From assembly GCA_002431915.1 (NCBI GenBank), contig DJEP01000077.1, positions 1-14,003 of the forward strand: a DNA stretch of 14,003 bases, written 5' to 3'. The translations under genes and the position numbers were made by a program. The DNA comes from Lachnospiraceae bacterium UBA5895 (lineage in GTDB: Bacteria > Bacillota > Clostridia > Lachnospirales > Lachnospiraceae). Below the pieces are notes generated by a model. It was not told where the DNA came from. It saw only the letters and a list, made by a program, of their open reading frames with translations, and ran no database searches. This document shows, piece by piece, positions 7,508-14,003 of the stretch; position 1 is the stretch's first letter, and each line of letters opens with the position of its first letter.

Positions 7508-7541
7508 AAACCAGAGATTGGAAAGTAAGGAGCGCTCTGTC

Positions 7542-8480
7542 ATGGAGATTGATGTGATCATTCCCTTGTACAAACCGGGGAAAGAATTATTTACATTACT
7601 GGATAAGCTTGGCAGTCAGAGCGTGCCGGTACACCAGGTGATCCTCCTGAATACGGAGGAGAAATATTTTGAACAGCTGATCTACGGAACCAGGTTTTTA
7701 GAGCAGTATCAGAATATAAAAATATATCATGTATCCAAGCGGGAATTCGACCATGGCGGGACCAGGCGGATGGGCGTGAAAAAGTCTTCTGCCGATATCT
7801 TTGTCATGATGACACAGGATGCCATGCCGGTGGATGATAAGCTGATCGAGAATCTCATCAAACCATTGCAGGGCAGCACAGTAGTGTCCTATGCCAGACA
7901 GCTGCCGAGAAAAGATGCCACGCCGGTAGAAAGTTATACCAGAGAATTCAATTATCCGGACAAATCCCGGATCAAATCCGCGGAGGATCTTAAGACCCTG
8001 GGAATCAAGACGTTTTTCTGCTCCAATGTGTGTGCCGCATATCGCAGAGAGATCTATGAGGAATTGGGCGGATTTGTCAGACATACGATATTTAATGAAG
8101 ACATGATTTACGCGGAGAAGGCAGTGGAAGCCGGTTATTTGATCGCTTATGCGGCGGATGCGAAGGTTGTACACTCCCATAACTATACTAACGGGCAGCA
8201 ATTCCACAGGAATTTCGATTTGGGAGTATCCCAGGCAGAACACCCGGAAGTGTTCGCTGCGTATCCTTCGGAATCTGAAGGGACACGGATGGTGAAAGAT
8301 GTGACGGCATATCTGCGGAAACAACATATGACTGCAAAATTGCCCCATTTTTATATACAATGTGCCTGTAAATATGCAGGCTATCTATTAGGTAAGAATT
8401 ATCGCAGGCTCCCGAAAAAATGGGTACTTGCTTTTACTTCCAACAAAGAATACTGGAAACAGAACAGAAAGGACGTGTGA
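7542..8480 (+). CDS. Family 2 glycosyltransferase, rhamnosyltransferase-like with FDHGGTRR motif
   Basis: A 312-residue GT-A fold enzyme opening with IDVIIPLYKPGKELFTLL. It has the subgroup motifs FDHGGTRRMG (from residue 69) and MTQDAMP (TQDA at 91-94, taking the place of the usual DxD). RQLPR, a SNVCAAYRREIYEELGGF acceptor segment, the catalytic-base motif FNEDM (184-188) and HSHNYTNGQQFHRNFDLG follow. Proteins with this FDHGGTRR/TQDA pattern are commonly annotated as rhamnosyltransferases in Firmicutes; that is family knowledge, not proof of the donor. The C-terminal region is basic (KYAGYLLGKNYRRLPKKW), suggesting membrane contact. ATG 7542 is preferred over an upstream TTG because AAGGAG at 7527-7532 is spaced nine bases from it. 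It is the first gene of a two-gene operon and its stop is two bases before glmS. Confidence 0.88.
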   Translation: MEIDVIIPLYKPGKELFTLLDKLGSQSVPVHQVILLNTEEKYFEQLIYGTRFLEQYQNIKIYHVSKREFDHGGTRRMGVKKSSADIFVMMTQDAMPVDDKLIENLIKPLQGSTVVSYARQLPRKDATPVESYTREFNYPDKSRIKSAEDLKTLGIKTFFCSNVCAAYRREIYEELGGFVRHTIFNEDMIYAEKAVEAGYLIAYAADAKVVHSHNYTNGQQFHRNFDLGVSQAEHPEVFAAYPSESEGTRMVKDVTAYLRKQHMTAKLPHFYIQCACKYAGYLLGKNYRRLPKKWVLAFTSNKEYWKQNRKDV

Positions 8481-8482
8481 CT

Positions 8483-10309
8483 ATGTGTGGAATCGTAGGA
8501 TATATTGGAACTGAACAGGCGGCACCGATCATTTTGGACGGTCTGTCCAAGCTGGAATACCGCGGGTATGACTCCGCCGGTATGGCAGTTTTTGATGGGG
8601 AAAAGATCATTACTAAGAAGGCAGTGGGACGACTGAAGGTTCTGGAGAATCTGACCCATGGCGGTGAGAACATGAAGGGAACCTCCGGCATCGGACATAC
8701 CCGCTGGGCGACCCACGGGGCTCCCAGTGATGTCAACTCCCATCCCCACATGAACAATGCCGGAACCATTGCCGTGGTACACAACGGTATTATTGAAAAC
8801 TATATTCCGCTGAAGAAAAAAATGCTGGATAAAGGATACCGGTTCGTGTCAGAGACTGATACCGAGGTACTGGCACATCTGCTAGACTACTATTACAAGG
8901 GAAACCCTCTGGAAGCCATCACCAAGGTGCTTCACCGAGTGGAAGGCTCCTATGCACTGGGAATTATGTTCGCAGACCAGCCTGATAAGATCTTCGCTGC
9001 CCGTAAGGACAGCCCTCTGATCGTAGGTAAGAGCGAAAACGGCAGCTTTATCGCTTCCGATGTTCCCGCAATTTTGAAATATACCAGAACCGTATATTAT
9101 GTAGACAATCAGGAAGTCGTGGAATTGCAGAGAGATGGTCTGCGTTTCTTCTCTGTAGACGAGGAAGAGATTGAGAAGCAGCCGGTCACCATTGACTGGG
9201 ATGCCAATGCGGCGGAGAAGGCCGGCTATGAGCATTTTATGCTGAAGGAAATCTATGAGCAGCCCAAGACCATCAACGATACCATTTCTCCGAGAATCAA
9301 GGACAATGATATTGTTATTGAAGAGCTGAATATGAGCGACGAGGAGATCCGGGAAATCACCAAGATCCATATCGTAGCCTGCGGGTCCGCTTATCATACC
9401 GGTGTTACCGCCAAATATGTGATTGAGGGTCTGGCAAGGATCCCGGTAGAAGTGGATGTGGCCAGCGAATTCCGTTATCGTAACCCGATTCTCCAGAAGG
9501 GAAACATGGTTATTGTCATCAGTCAGTCCGGTGAGACCGCGGATACTCTGGCAGCACTGAGAGAATCCAGGGAAAGAGGCTTCAAAGTACTGGGTATCGT
9601 CAATGTGGTCGGCAGCTCTATTGCCAGAGAAGCAGACAGTGTCATGTACACATGGGCAGGACCTGAGATCGCAGTGGCAACGACCAAGGCCTACAGTGCA
9701 CAGCTGGCTGCACTTTACATGCTGACCATGAAATTCGCTAAGGCACGCAGAACCATTGACCAGGAGAAGTTTGAAGACATGCTGACTGACTTAAAACGTC
9801 TGCCGGATCAGATCGAACTGCTTCTGGGACAGAAGGAGAAGATCCAGCGTTTTGCCAACCGTTACGTGGGAGCAAGAGATATCTTCTTCATCGGACGCGG
9901 TATCGACTATGCAATTTCCCTGGAGGGATCCCTGAAGTTAAAAGAGATCTCCTATATTCATTCCGAGGCATATGCAGCCGGAGAACTGAAGCACGGTACC
10001 ATTTCCCTGATCGAGGATGGCACCCTGGTAGTAGCACTGGCGACCCAACCGAATCTGTTCCAGAAGACCATCAGCAATATGGTAGAGGTAAAGGCAAGAG
10101 GTGCTTTTGTCATGGCGGTCACCATTGAGGGCAACAAGGCCATCGAGAAGGCAGCGGATTATGTGGTATACATTCCTGAGACGAATCCGTACTTCACCAA
10201 TTCCCTGGCAATCATTCCGCTGCAGCTGTTTGCTTACTATGTGGCAGTGGGACGCGGCTGTGACGTAGATAAGCCCAGAAACCTGGCAAAGTCCGTTACT
10301 GTGGAGTAG
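8483..10309 (+). CDS. glmS: Glutamine--fructose-6-phosphate aminotransferase (isomerizing)
   Basis: A cytosolic enzyme making glucosamine 6-phosphate from fructose 6-phosphate and glutamine, the committed step to UDP-GlcNAc for peptidoglycan and glycopolymers. The N-terminal glutaminase domain starts MCGIVGYIG; Cys2 becomes the N-terminal nucleophile after Met removal. It contains YRGYDSAG, GHTRWATHG, HNGIIENY and SETDTE. Two SIS (sugar isomerase) domains follow, with ACGSAYHTG, SQSGETADT (residues 347-355) and HSEAYAAGELKHG, ending KPRNLAKSVTVE with the catalytic-site Lys at 603. The length of 608 residues is standard. ATG 8483 is fixed by the required MCGIVG terminus, with AAAGGA at 8468-8473 inside the upstream gene. 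It follows the glycosyltransferase by two bases, so expression is tied to the shared promoter at 7479. No glmS ribozyme-sized leader exists. Confidence 0.98.
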   Translation: MCGIVGYIGTEQAAPIILDGLSKLEYRGYDSAGMAVFDGEKIITKKAVGRLKVLENLTHGGENMKGTSGIGHTRWATHGAPSDVNSHPHMNNAGTIAVVHNGIIENYIPLKKKMLDKGYRFVSETDTEVLAHLLDYYYKGNPLEAITKVLHRVEGSYALGIMFADQPDKIFAARKDSPLIVGKSENGSFIASDVPAILKYTRTVYYVDNQEVVELQRDGLRFFSVDEEEIEKQPVTIDWDANAAEKAGYEHFMLKEIYEQPKTINDTISPRIKDNDIVIEELNMSDEEIREITKIHIVACGSAYHTGVTAKYVIEGLARIPVEVDVASEFRYRNPILQKGNMVIVISQSGETADTLAALRESRERGFKVLGIVNVVGSSIAREADSVMYTWAGPEIAVATTKAYSAQLAALYMLTMKFAKARRTIDQEKFEDMLTDLKRLPDQIELLLGQKEKIQRFANRYVGARDIFFIGRGIDYAISLEGSLKLKEISYIHSEAYAAGELKHGTISLIEDGTLVVALATQPNLFQKTISNMVEVKARGAFVMAVTIEGNKAIEKAADYVVYIPETNPYFTNSLAIIPLQLFAYYVAVGRGCDVDKPRNLAKSVTVE

Positions 10310-10348
10310 AGTGTAATAACTTACTGGACCGATTGCGAATGGATGTGG

Positions 10349-10380
10349 CGATTTCGAGAGCTTGAAAAGCGGAGAAATCG
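10349..10380 (+). other. Hairpin in the glmS 3' untranslated region
   Basis: CGATTTC (10349-10355) pairs with GAAATCG (10374-10380), and inside it GCTT pairs with AAGC around a GAA loop, with an internal loop between. It lies between the glmS stop and its terminator, with no T-run of its own. It could stabilise the mRNA 3' end; function is unknown. Confidence 0.5.
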
Positions 10381-10391
10381 ATTATAACAGG

Positions 10392-10430
10392 AAAATCCCG
10401 GAGAGGTGCAGAACTTCTTCGGGATTTTTT
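10392..10430 (+). terminator. Intrinsic terminator of the glycosyltransferase-glmS operon
   Basis: AAAATCCCGGAGAGGT (10392-10407) pairs with ACTTCTTCGGGATTTT (10413-10428) over 16 positions, two of them G-T, around a GCAGA loop, followed by a run of T. It is the strongest terminator in the window. Confidence 0.93.
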
Positions 10431-10436
10431 GATCTT

Positions 10437-10480
10437 TCATAATTGCTTCAGAAAGTTATCACAATTCGGTCACAATTGAC
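10437..10480 (+). repeat. Four in-phase 11-base direct repeats upstream of htrA (putative operator)
   Basis: Four consecutive 11-base units each begin TCA: TCATAATTGCT (10437), TCAGAAAGTTA (10448), TCACAATTCGG (10459) and TCACAATTGAC (10470). Units three and four share a perfect TCACAATT, and unit one differs from it by one base. The array ends three bases before the -10 hexamer at 10484 and takes the place of a -35 element. Direct repeats on an 11-base period are typical of OmpR/PhoB-family response-regulator sites, which is the inferred role. Confidence 0.6.
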
Positions 10481-10483
10481 GGT

Positions 10484-10489
10484 TATACT
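10484..10489 (+). promoter_or_regulatory. Predicted -10 element of the htrA promoter
   Basis: TATACT at 10484-10489 is five of six to the -10 consensus. At 16-18 bases upstream there is no recognisable -35 hexamer, only the 11-base repeat array, which suggests activator dependence. The start point would be near 10496, with a leader of about 76 bases. Confidence 0.45.
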
Positions 10490-10571
10490 GTGTTCATAAG
10501 GTGAGAGGAAGAAATAGTTAATAAAAGGTAAAAAGAGGTTCTCACTTGTAAGCAGGATAGGAGGAAGCATT

Positions 10572-12002
10572 ATGTACGACAATGATAATTTTTCCGGTTA
10601 CGGAACCGGTAATGAAAATACAATCGGTACATTCAGCGGAGCAGATCTGAATGAGACAAGAACAGAAAAAAGTTACGGCTATGAAAACCAGAGCAGTACA
10701 CAAAGTGCTGCAGGAAGCGCCAATGGTTACACCACATACCAGATGGGCGGAGCCACAGGCAGCAACAACACAGAGCCTAAGAAAGACAAAAAGCATGGCG
10801 GTTATTTCCGGAAGGCAATGGTAAGCGTAAGTCTCGGATTGTTCTTCGGATTGTTCGCCGGCATCGGTTTCTACGCTGTACAGCAGGGAACCGGAATGCT
10901 GAAGACCGGTACGGACACCGCAGTGGTAGATGAGATCGCTTCCGGGACAACCACAGAGATCCCCCAGAGCAACACACAGTTAGCTACCAATGTTACTTAT
11001 GTAGAATCCGATGTATCTGATGTGGTAGAGAAAGTAATGCCTGCCATGGTATCCATCGTAAATAACTTTACTGAGACAGCCAATGTCTTCGGACAGCAGT
11101 ATACACAGGAAGAAGCAGCCAGCGGTTCCGGTATCATCGTAGGTAAGACCGATGATGAACTGCTGATTGCATCTAATAACCACGTAGTAGAGAGTGCAGA
11201 TACTCTGACCGTTACTTTCATCGACGGTAGTGAAGCACAGGCACAGATCAAAGGACTGGATTCCGATATGGATCTGGCAGTGATCGCCGTATCTTTAAAT
11301 GATCTGAGTGATGACACCAAGAATGCTATTACCGTAGCTACTCTGGGCAGCAGTGATGACCTGAAGCTTGGTGAGCCAGTCATCGCCATCGGTAATGCCC
11401 TTGGATATGGTCAGTCCGTTACCAACGGTATCGTAAGTGCCCTGAATCGTGAGATCACTCTGGAGAACGGCGCTACCGGTACTTTTATCCAGACCAACGC
11501 AGCCATCAACCCCGGTAACTCCGGCGGTGCATTGCTTAACATGAACGGTGAGGTCATCGGTATCAACTCCAACAAGATCGGTGGTACTACCGTAGAAGGT
11601 ATGGGTTATGCAATCCCCATCACTTCCGCAAGTCCCATCATTGCAGACCTGATGGAGCGTCAGACCAGAACCAAGGTAGCTGAGGATGAAGTTGGTTACA
11701 TCGGCATCTCCCTGCAGGAAGTAACTTCCCAGATCTCTCAGATGTACAATATGCCGGAAGGTATCTATGTAGTATCTGTAGAGGAAGGCAGCGCAGCAGC
11801 CAATGCCGGTATCATGAAAGGCGATATTATTACCAAATTCGACGGCAGCAGCATTACTTCCTACTCTGATCTGCAGAATGTATTGAAGTATTATGCAGCT
11901 GGTGATTCCGCATCCGTAACGGTGCAGAGACCTCAGAACGGTGAGTATGTATCTGTTGACCTGAATCTGACACTGGGCAGCAGACCCGCAAGTCAGAAAT
12001 AA
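10572..12002 (+). CDS. htrA: Membrane-anchored HtrA/DegP-type trypsin-like serine protease with PDZ domain
   Basis: An extracytoplasmic quality-control protease that degrades misfolded exported proteins. The cytoplasmic N-terminal 75 residues are low-complexity, rich in Gly, Asn, Ser and Thr. After KKDKKHGGYFRK comes one transmembrane segment at about 83-104, then a linker and the protease domain. The triad is visible: His204 in SNNHVVESA, Asp234 in DSDMDLAVI, and Ser317 in NPGNSGGALLN. NEVIGINS-type residues (GEVIGINSNKIGG) and GMGYAIPI complete the domain. A single PDZ domain starts at about residue 374 (VGYIGISLQEV, with GSAAANAGIMKGDIITKFDG). The length of 476 is usual for Gram-positive HtrA. 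AGGAGG (10559-10564) lies seven bases before ATG 10572. It is monocistronic, between its own promoter and a terminator, and the upstream repeats suggest two-component control. The symbol marks the family; orthology to a particular HtrA/HtrB paralogue is not resolved. Confidence 0.95.
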   Translation: MYDNDNFSGYGTGNENTIGTFSGADLNETRTEKSYGYENQSSTQSAAGSANGYTTYQMGGATGSNNTEPKKDKKHGGYFRKAMVSVSLGLFFGLFAGIGFYAVQQGTGMLKTGTDTAVVDEIASGTTTEIPQSNTQLATNVTYVESDVSDVVEKVMPAMVSIVNNFTETANVFGQQYTQEEAASGSGIIVGKTDDELLIASNNHVVESADTLTVTFIDGSEAQAQIKGLDSDMDLAVIAVSLNDLSDDTKNAITVATLGSSDDLKLGEPVIAIGNALGYGQSVTNGIVSALNREITLENGATGTFIQTNAAINPGNSGGALLNMNGEVIGINSNKIGGTTVEGMGYAIPITSASPIIADLMERQTRTKVAEDEVGYIGISLQEVTSQISQMYNMPEGIYVVSVEEGSAAANAGIMKGDIITKFDGSSITSYSDLQNVLKYYAAGDSASVTVQRPQNGEYVSVDLNLTLGSRPASQK

Positions 12003-12029
12003 TCAAGAACCCTGAATATTTGGAATATG

Positions 12030-12064
12030 CCCCGGAAGAACCGTCTGGCTCTCCCGGGGTTTTT
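12030..12064 (+). terminator. Intrinsic terminator after htrA
   Basis: CCCCGG (12030-12035) pairs with CCGGGG (12054-12059). Weaker inner pairing closes a GTCT loop, and TTTTT follows. Confidence 0.88.
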
Positions 12065-12081
12065 GTTTAGAAAAACTTCAC

Positions 12082-12110
12082 TTGTACACGCTTACTTCAT
12101 TGGGTATAAT
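12082..12110 (+). promoter_or_regulatory. Predicted promoter of clpX
   Basis: TTGTAC (12082-12087) and a perfect TATAAT (12105-12110) are separated by 17 bases. An A-tract (12071-12075) lies upstream. The start point would be near 12117. No CIRCE or CtsR operator is visible nearby, so control by those heat-shock repressors is not supported. Confidence 0.78.
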
Positions 12111-12116
12111 GAGCGT

Positions 12117-12313
12117 AGACAATGAGCAGTGACTGGATCGGGGGATTACACAATCCGGCTGCTGGCAGACAGGATTGTGTAAGGCGCAAGGCACGGGACG
12201 GCGAAAATCGGACATCAGGGGAACACGGAGTGTTACCGAGATGCACTGCGAAGGGATGCCATGACAAGGACCGGGCATATTTAGATATAGCAGTAGATAA
12301 AGAGGAGAATAAC
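12117..12313 (+). promoter_or_regulatory. Structured 5' leader of clpX with a perfect 11-bp hairpin
   Basis: The roughly 200 bases between the predicted start point and the clpX ATG hold no recognisable gene. TTACACAATCC (12146-12156) is perfectly complementary to GGATTGTGTAA (12172-12182); inside its 15-base loop CTG can pair with CAG. A second small hairpin, AACAC/GTGTT, sits at 12222-12234. No T-run follows either hairpin, so neither is an obvious attenuator. The leader happens to be open in the clpX frame from 12122, but its translation resembles nothing known and has no ribosome site. Confidence 0.55.
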
Positions 12314-13897
12314 ATGACAGATAATTACAATGATGATTATAGAGAAGTAATTCCCGAGGAGGAAAAAACAGAGACCACTGTGAGCGAAAATCAGGATAAC
12401 GAAAAAAATAACGAGAACACGCAGGTAGCGGATGCTACAAAAGAAAATTCTGCTGAGAAAAAGACAGAGGACAAAAAAGACAGCAGTGAGTACGAGGATG
12501 TATGTTTCATCTGCCGCAGACCGGAGAGCAAGGCCGGCAGAATGTTCAAGCTGCCGAACCATATCTGCATCTGTGACGACTGCATGCACAAGACCATGGA
12601 GACCGTGAGCCAGTTCGATTACCAGGGAATGTTGAATAATCCGGGCGATCTGAATCAGTTTAACGGACAGAACGGATTCCCCAACATCAGCTTTGTGAAC
12701 CTGGCAGATCTCCAGGGAGACGGTGGAATTCCCAACAAGCAGAAACTGAAAAAGAAAAAGAAAGCGGAAGGCCCCAAGCCAGTATTCAATATCAAAGATA
12801 TCCCGGCACCTCATAAGATCAAGGCAAGCCTGGATGAGTATGTGGTAGGGCAGGAAAAAGCCAAGAAGGTCATCTCTGTTGCCGTATACAACCATTACAA
12901 GAGAGTGGCAACCGACACCATGGATGAGATCGAGATCGAAAAGTCCAATATTCTCATGATAGGTCCCACCGGTTCCGGTAAGACCTATCTGGTGAAGACA
13001 CTGGCGAGACTGCTGGATGTGCCTCTTGCCATCGCCGATGCCACTTCCCTGACTGAGGCAGGATATATCGGTGACGATATCGAGAGCGTGGTATCCAAAC
13101 TGCTGGCAGCCGCCGGCAACGATGTGGAAAAAGCGGAGAAGGGTATTATTTTCATTGATGAGATCGACAAGATTGCCAAGAAGAAAAATACCAACTCCCG
13201 GGATGTCAGCGGAGAAAGTGTGCAGCAGGGAATGCTGAAACTACTGGAAGGTGCCGAGGTGGAAGTGCCGGTAGGAGCCAACAGCAAAAATGCCATGGTG
13301 CCCCTGGCTACGGTGAATACCCGCAATATCCTGTTTATCTGCGGTGGTGCATTCCCGGATCTGGATGAGATCATCAAGGAGCGCCTGACCAAGACCGCAT
13401 CCATCGGTTTCAATTCCGAACTGAAGGATAAATATGATAAAGATACCGATATTCTGTCTAAGGTTACCGTAGAGGATATCCGCAAGTTCGGTATGATTCC
13501 GGAGTTCATCGGACGTCTGCCCATCATCTGTACCCTGCAGGGACTGTCCAAGGATATGCTGGTGAAGATCCTGAAGGAGCCGAAGAATGCCATTCTGAAG
13601 CAGTACCAGAAACTGCTGGAGCTGGATGAGGTAAAACTGGAGTTCACGGACGATGCCCTGGATGCCATCGCCGAGAAGGCAATGAAACGCGATACCGGTG
13701 CCAGAGCACTGCGATCCATTATCGAGGATTTCATGCTGGATATCATGTATGAGATCCCCAAGGATGATAACATTGGAAGAGTTACCATTACCCGGGACTA
13801 CATTGAAGGTACCGGTGGCCCAATCATTGACATCCGCAGTAATGAGATCAAGGAACCTGTGGAGAATCTGAAGCAGATTCCGCTGGATGAGAAATAA
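12314..13897 (+). CDS. clpX: ClpX-type AAA+ unfoldase with extended acidic N-terminus and long linker
   Basis: The ATPase that unfolds substrates and feeds them to ClpP. The order is an acidic, low-complexity extension (residues 1-60), then a zinc-binding domain with Cys64, Cys67, Cys87 and Cys90 (CFIC, ICDDC). A linker of about 65 residues follows, Asn/Gly-rich and ending in a lysine block KLKKKKKA (144-151). The AAA+ module starts at IPAPHKIKASLDEYVVGQ. Walker A GPTGSGKT is at 217-224, Walker B IIFIDEID at 278-285, the pore loop is GYIG, the ClpP-docking IGF is at 364-366, then FIGRLP, and the sensor-2 motif GARALRSIIEDFMLD. The total of 527 residues is about 100 more than usual ClpX (about 420). 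ATG 12314 follows AGAGGAG at 12301-12307, so upstream in-frame codons are rejected. No clpP or tig gene adjoins, so it could be a second, divergent ClpX. Confidence 0.94.
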   Translation: MTDNYNDDYREVIPEEEKTETTVSENQDNEKNNENTQVADATKENSAEKKTEDKKDSSEYEDVCFICRRPESKAGRMFKLPNHICICDDCMHKTMETVSQFDYQGMLNNPGDLNQFNGQNGFPNISFVNLADLQGDGGIPNKQKLKKKKKAEGPKPVFNIKDIPAPHKIKASLDEYVVGQEKAKKVISVAVYNHYKRVATDTMDEIEIEKSNILMIGPTGSGKTYLVKTLARLLDVPLAIADATSLTEAGYIGDDIESVVSKLLAAAGNDVEKAEKGIIFIDEIDKIAKKKNTNSRDVSGESVQQGMLKLLEGAEVEVPVGANSKNAMVPLATVNTRNILFICGGAFPDLDEIIKERLTKTASIGFNSELKDKYDKDTDILSKVTVEDIRKFGMIPEFIGRLPIICTLQGLSKDMLVKILKEPKNAILKQYQKLLELDEVKLEFTDDALDAIAEKAMKRDTGARALRSIIEDFMLDIMYEIPKDDNIGRVTITRDYIEGTGGPIIDIRSNEIKEPVENLKQIPLDEK

Positions 13898-13933
13898 CTG
13901 GAGAGTTAGTGAAGAAATGTTATCGAATCGCCG

Positions 13934-13985
13934 TAGCCCGCATTGGGGCTAAGAACCGCAGACCCGCTTCCGCTTCGGGCGCGGT
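13934..13985. other. Stem-loops downstream of clpX at the window edge
   Basis: TAGCCC (13934-13939) pairs with GGGCTA (13946-13951). ACCGC (13955-13959) with CCCG (13963-13966) pairs with CGGG (13976-13979) and GCGGT (13981-13985) across an internal loop. No T-run follows within the window, so this is not a typical terminator. It may be a leader of the next gene (AGCGAGGAAA near 13991 resembles a ribosome site) or an intergenic palindromic repeat. Confidence 0.4.
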
Positions 13986-14003
13986 ACGTAAGCGAGGAAA
14001 GTA

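Noticed and set aside
7508..7541. glmS ribozyme in the leader of the glmS operon
   Set aside because: The space between promoter and first gene is far too short for the ribozyme core.
7698..8360. Minus-strand open frame of 220 codons inside a glycosyltransferase gene
   Set aside because: Its translation shows no known motif and it lies fully antisense to a gene with clear family 2 signatures.
8420..8482. Longer glmS starting at 8420
   Set aside because: GlmS needs Cys directly after the initiator Met; MCGIVG begins at 8483, and the extension overlaps the upstream gene.
10310..10571. Small gene between glmS and htrA
   Set aside because: The interval is accounted for by a 3' hairpin, a strong terminator, a repeat array and a promoter; no short frame with a ribosome site was seen.
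12122..12313. In-frame upstream extension of clpX (start at 12122)
   Set aside because: The codon lies about five bases from the predicted transcription start with no ribosome site, the translated 64 residues resemble nothing in ClpX, and ATG 12314 has a good AGAGGAG.
12003..12313. CIRCE or CtsR heat-shock operator before clpX
   Set aside because: Neither the TTAGCACTC/GAGTGCTAA dyad nor GGTCAAA heptads are present; the inverted repeat at 12146-12182 has a different sequence and lies downstream of the promoter.
12985..13788. Minus-strand open frame of 267 codons inside clpX
   Set aside because: It is Ser-rich shadow translation antisense to strongly conserved AAA+ motifs, with no ribosome site.
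13955..13994. T-box antiterminator on the minus strand (GTACCGCG)
   Set aside because: Only part of the T-box motif matches, the preceding bases are wrong, and there is no stem I, terminator or downstream minus-strand gene in view.

Overview
The window looks like chromosomal DNA of an anaerobic Firmicute of the Clostridia, most likely a Lachnospiraceae-type gut bacterium. The reasons are the strong AGGAGG-type ribosome binding sites, Gram-positive style TTGnnn/TATAAT promoters with 17-base spacers, T-tailed hairpin terminators, and the mix of envelope genes (family 2 glycosyltransferases, a polyprenyl sugar-phosphate transferase, a LytR-CpsA-Psr protein). The family or genus is inferred from protein flavour, not from a marker gene. 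All genes lie on the + strand and no mobile element, CRISPR array, tRNA or rRNA gene was seen.

Bases 1-7415 are an envelope glycopolymer region. It starts with the 3' end of a family 2 glycosyltransferase (2-340), then a phosphoglucomutase-type phospho-sugar mutase (438-2159) with its own promoter and terminator. Two translationally coupled family 2 glycosyltransferases follow (2257-3681 and 3678-4670). A separate promoter then drives a membrane polyprenyl-phosphate sugar-phosphate transferase (4772-6178) and a LytR-CpsA-Psr ligase-like protein (6207-7415), ending at a terminator. Bases 7479-10430 form a second transcription unit: a rhamnosyltransferase-like glycosyltransferase (7542-8480) followed after two bases by glmS (8483-10309). 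Together the genes plausibly supply sugar phosphates (Glc-1-P, GlcN-6-P), start a lipid-linked oligosaccharide, extend it and attach the product to the wall. The polymer itself cannot be named from the sequence.

Bases 10431-13897 are a protein quality-control pair, each gene with its own promoter: a membrane-anchored HtrA/DegP-type serine protease (10572-12002) and a ClpX-type unfoldase (12314-13897) with an unusually long N-terminal part. The htrA upstream region carries four in-phase 11-base units that look like a response-regulator operator. The clpX mRNA has a leader of about 200 bases with a perfect 11-bp hairpin. The last 100 bases hold further stem-loops that run to the window edge.

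I do not see a clearly new system such as a defence island or new mobile element. The best leads are regulatory (the htrA 11-mer array, the clpX leader, the inverted repeat around the phosphomutase promoter) and architectural (a glycosyltransferase with a collapsed second domain, the extended ClpX, and glmS coupled to a glycosyltransferase without a glmS ribozyme).
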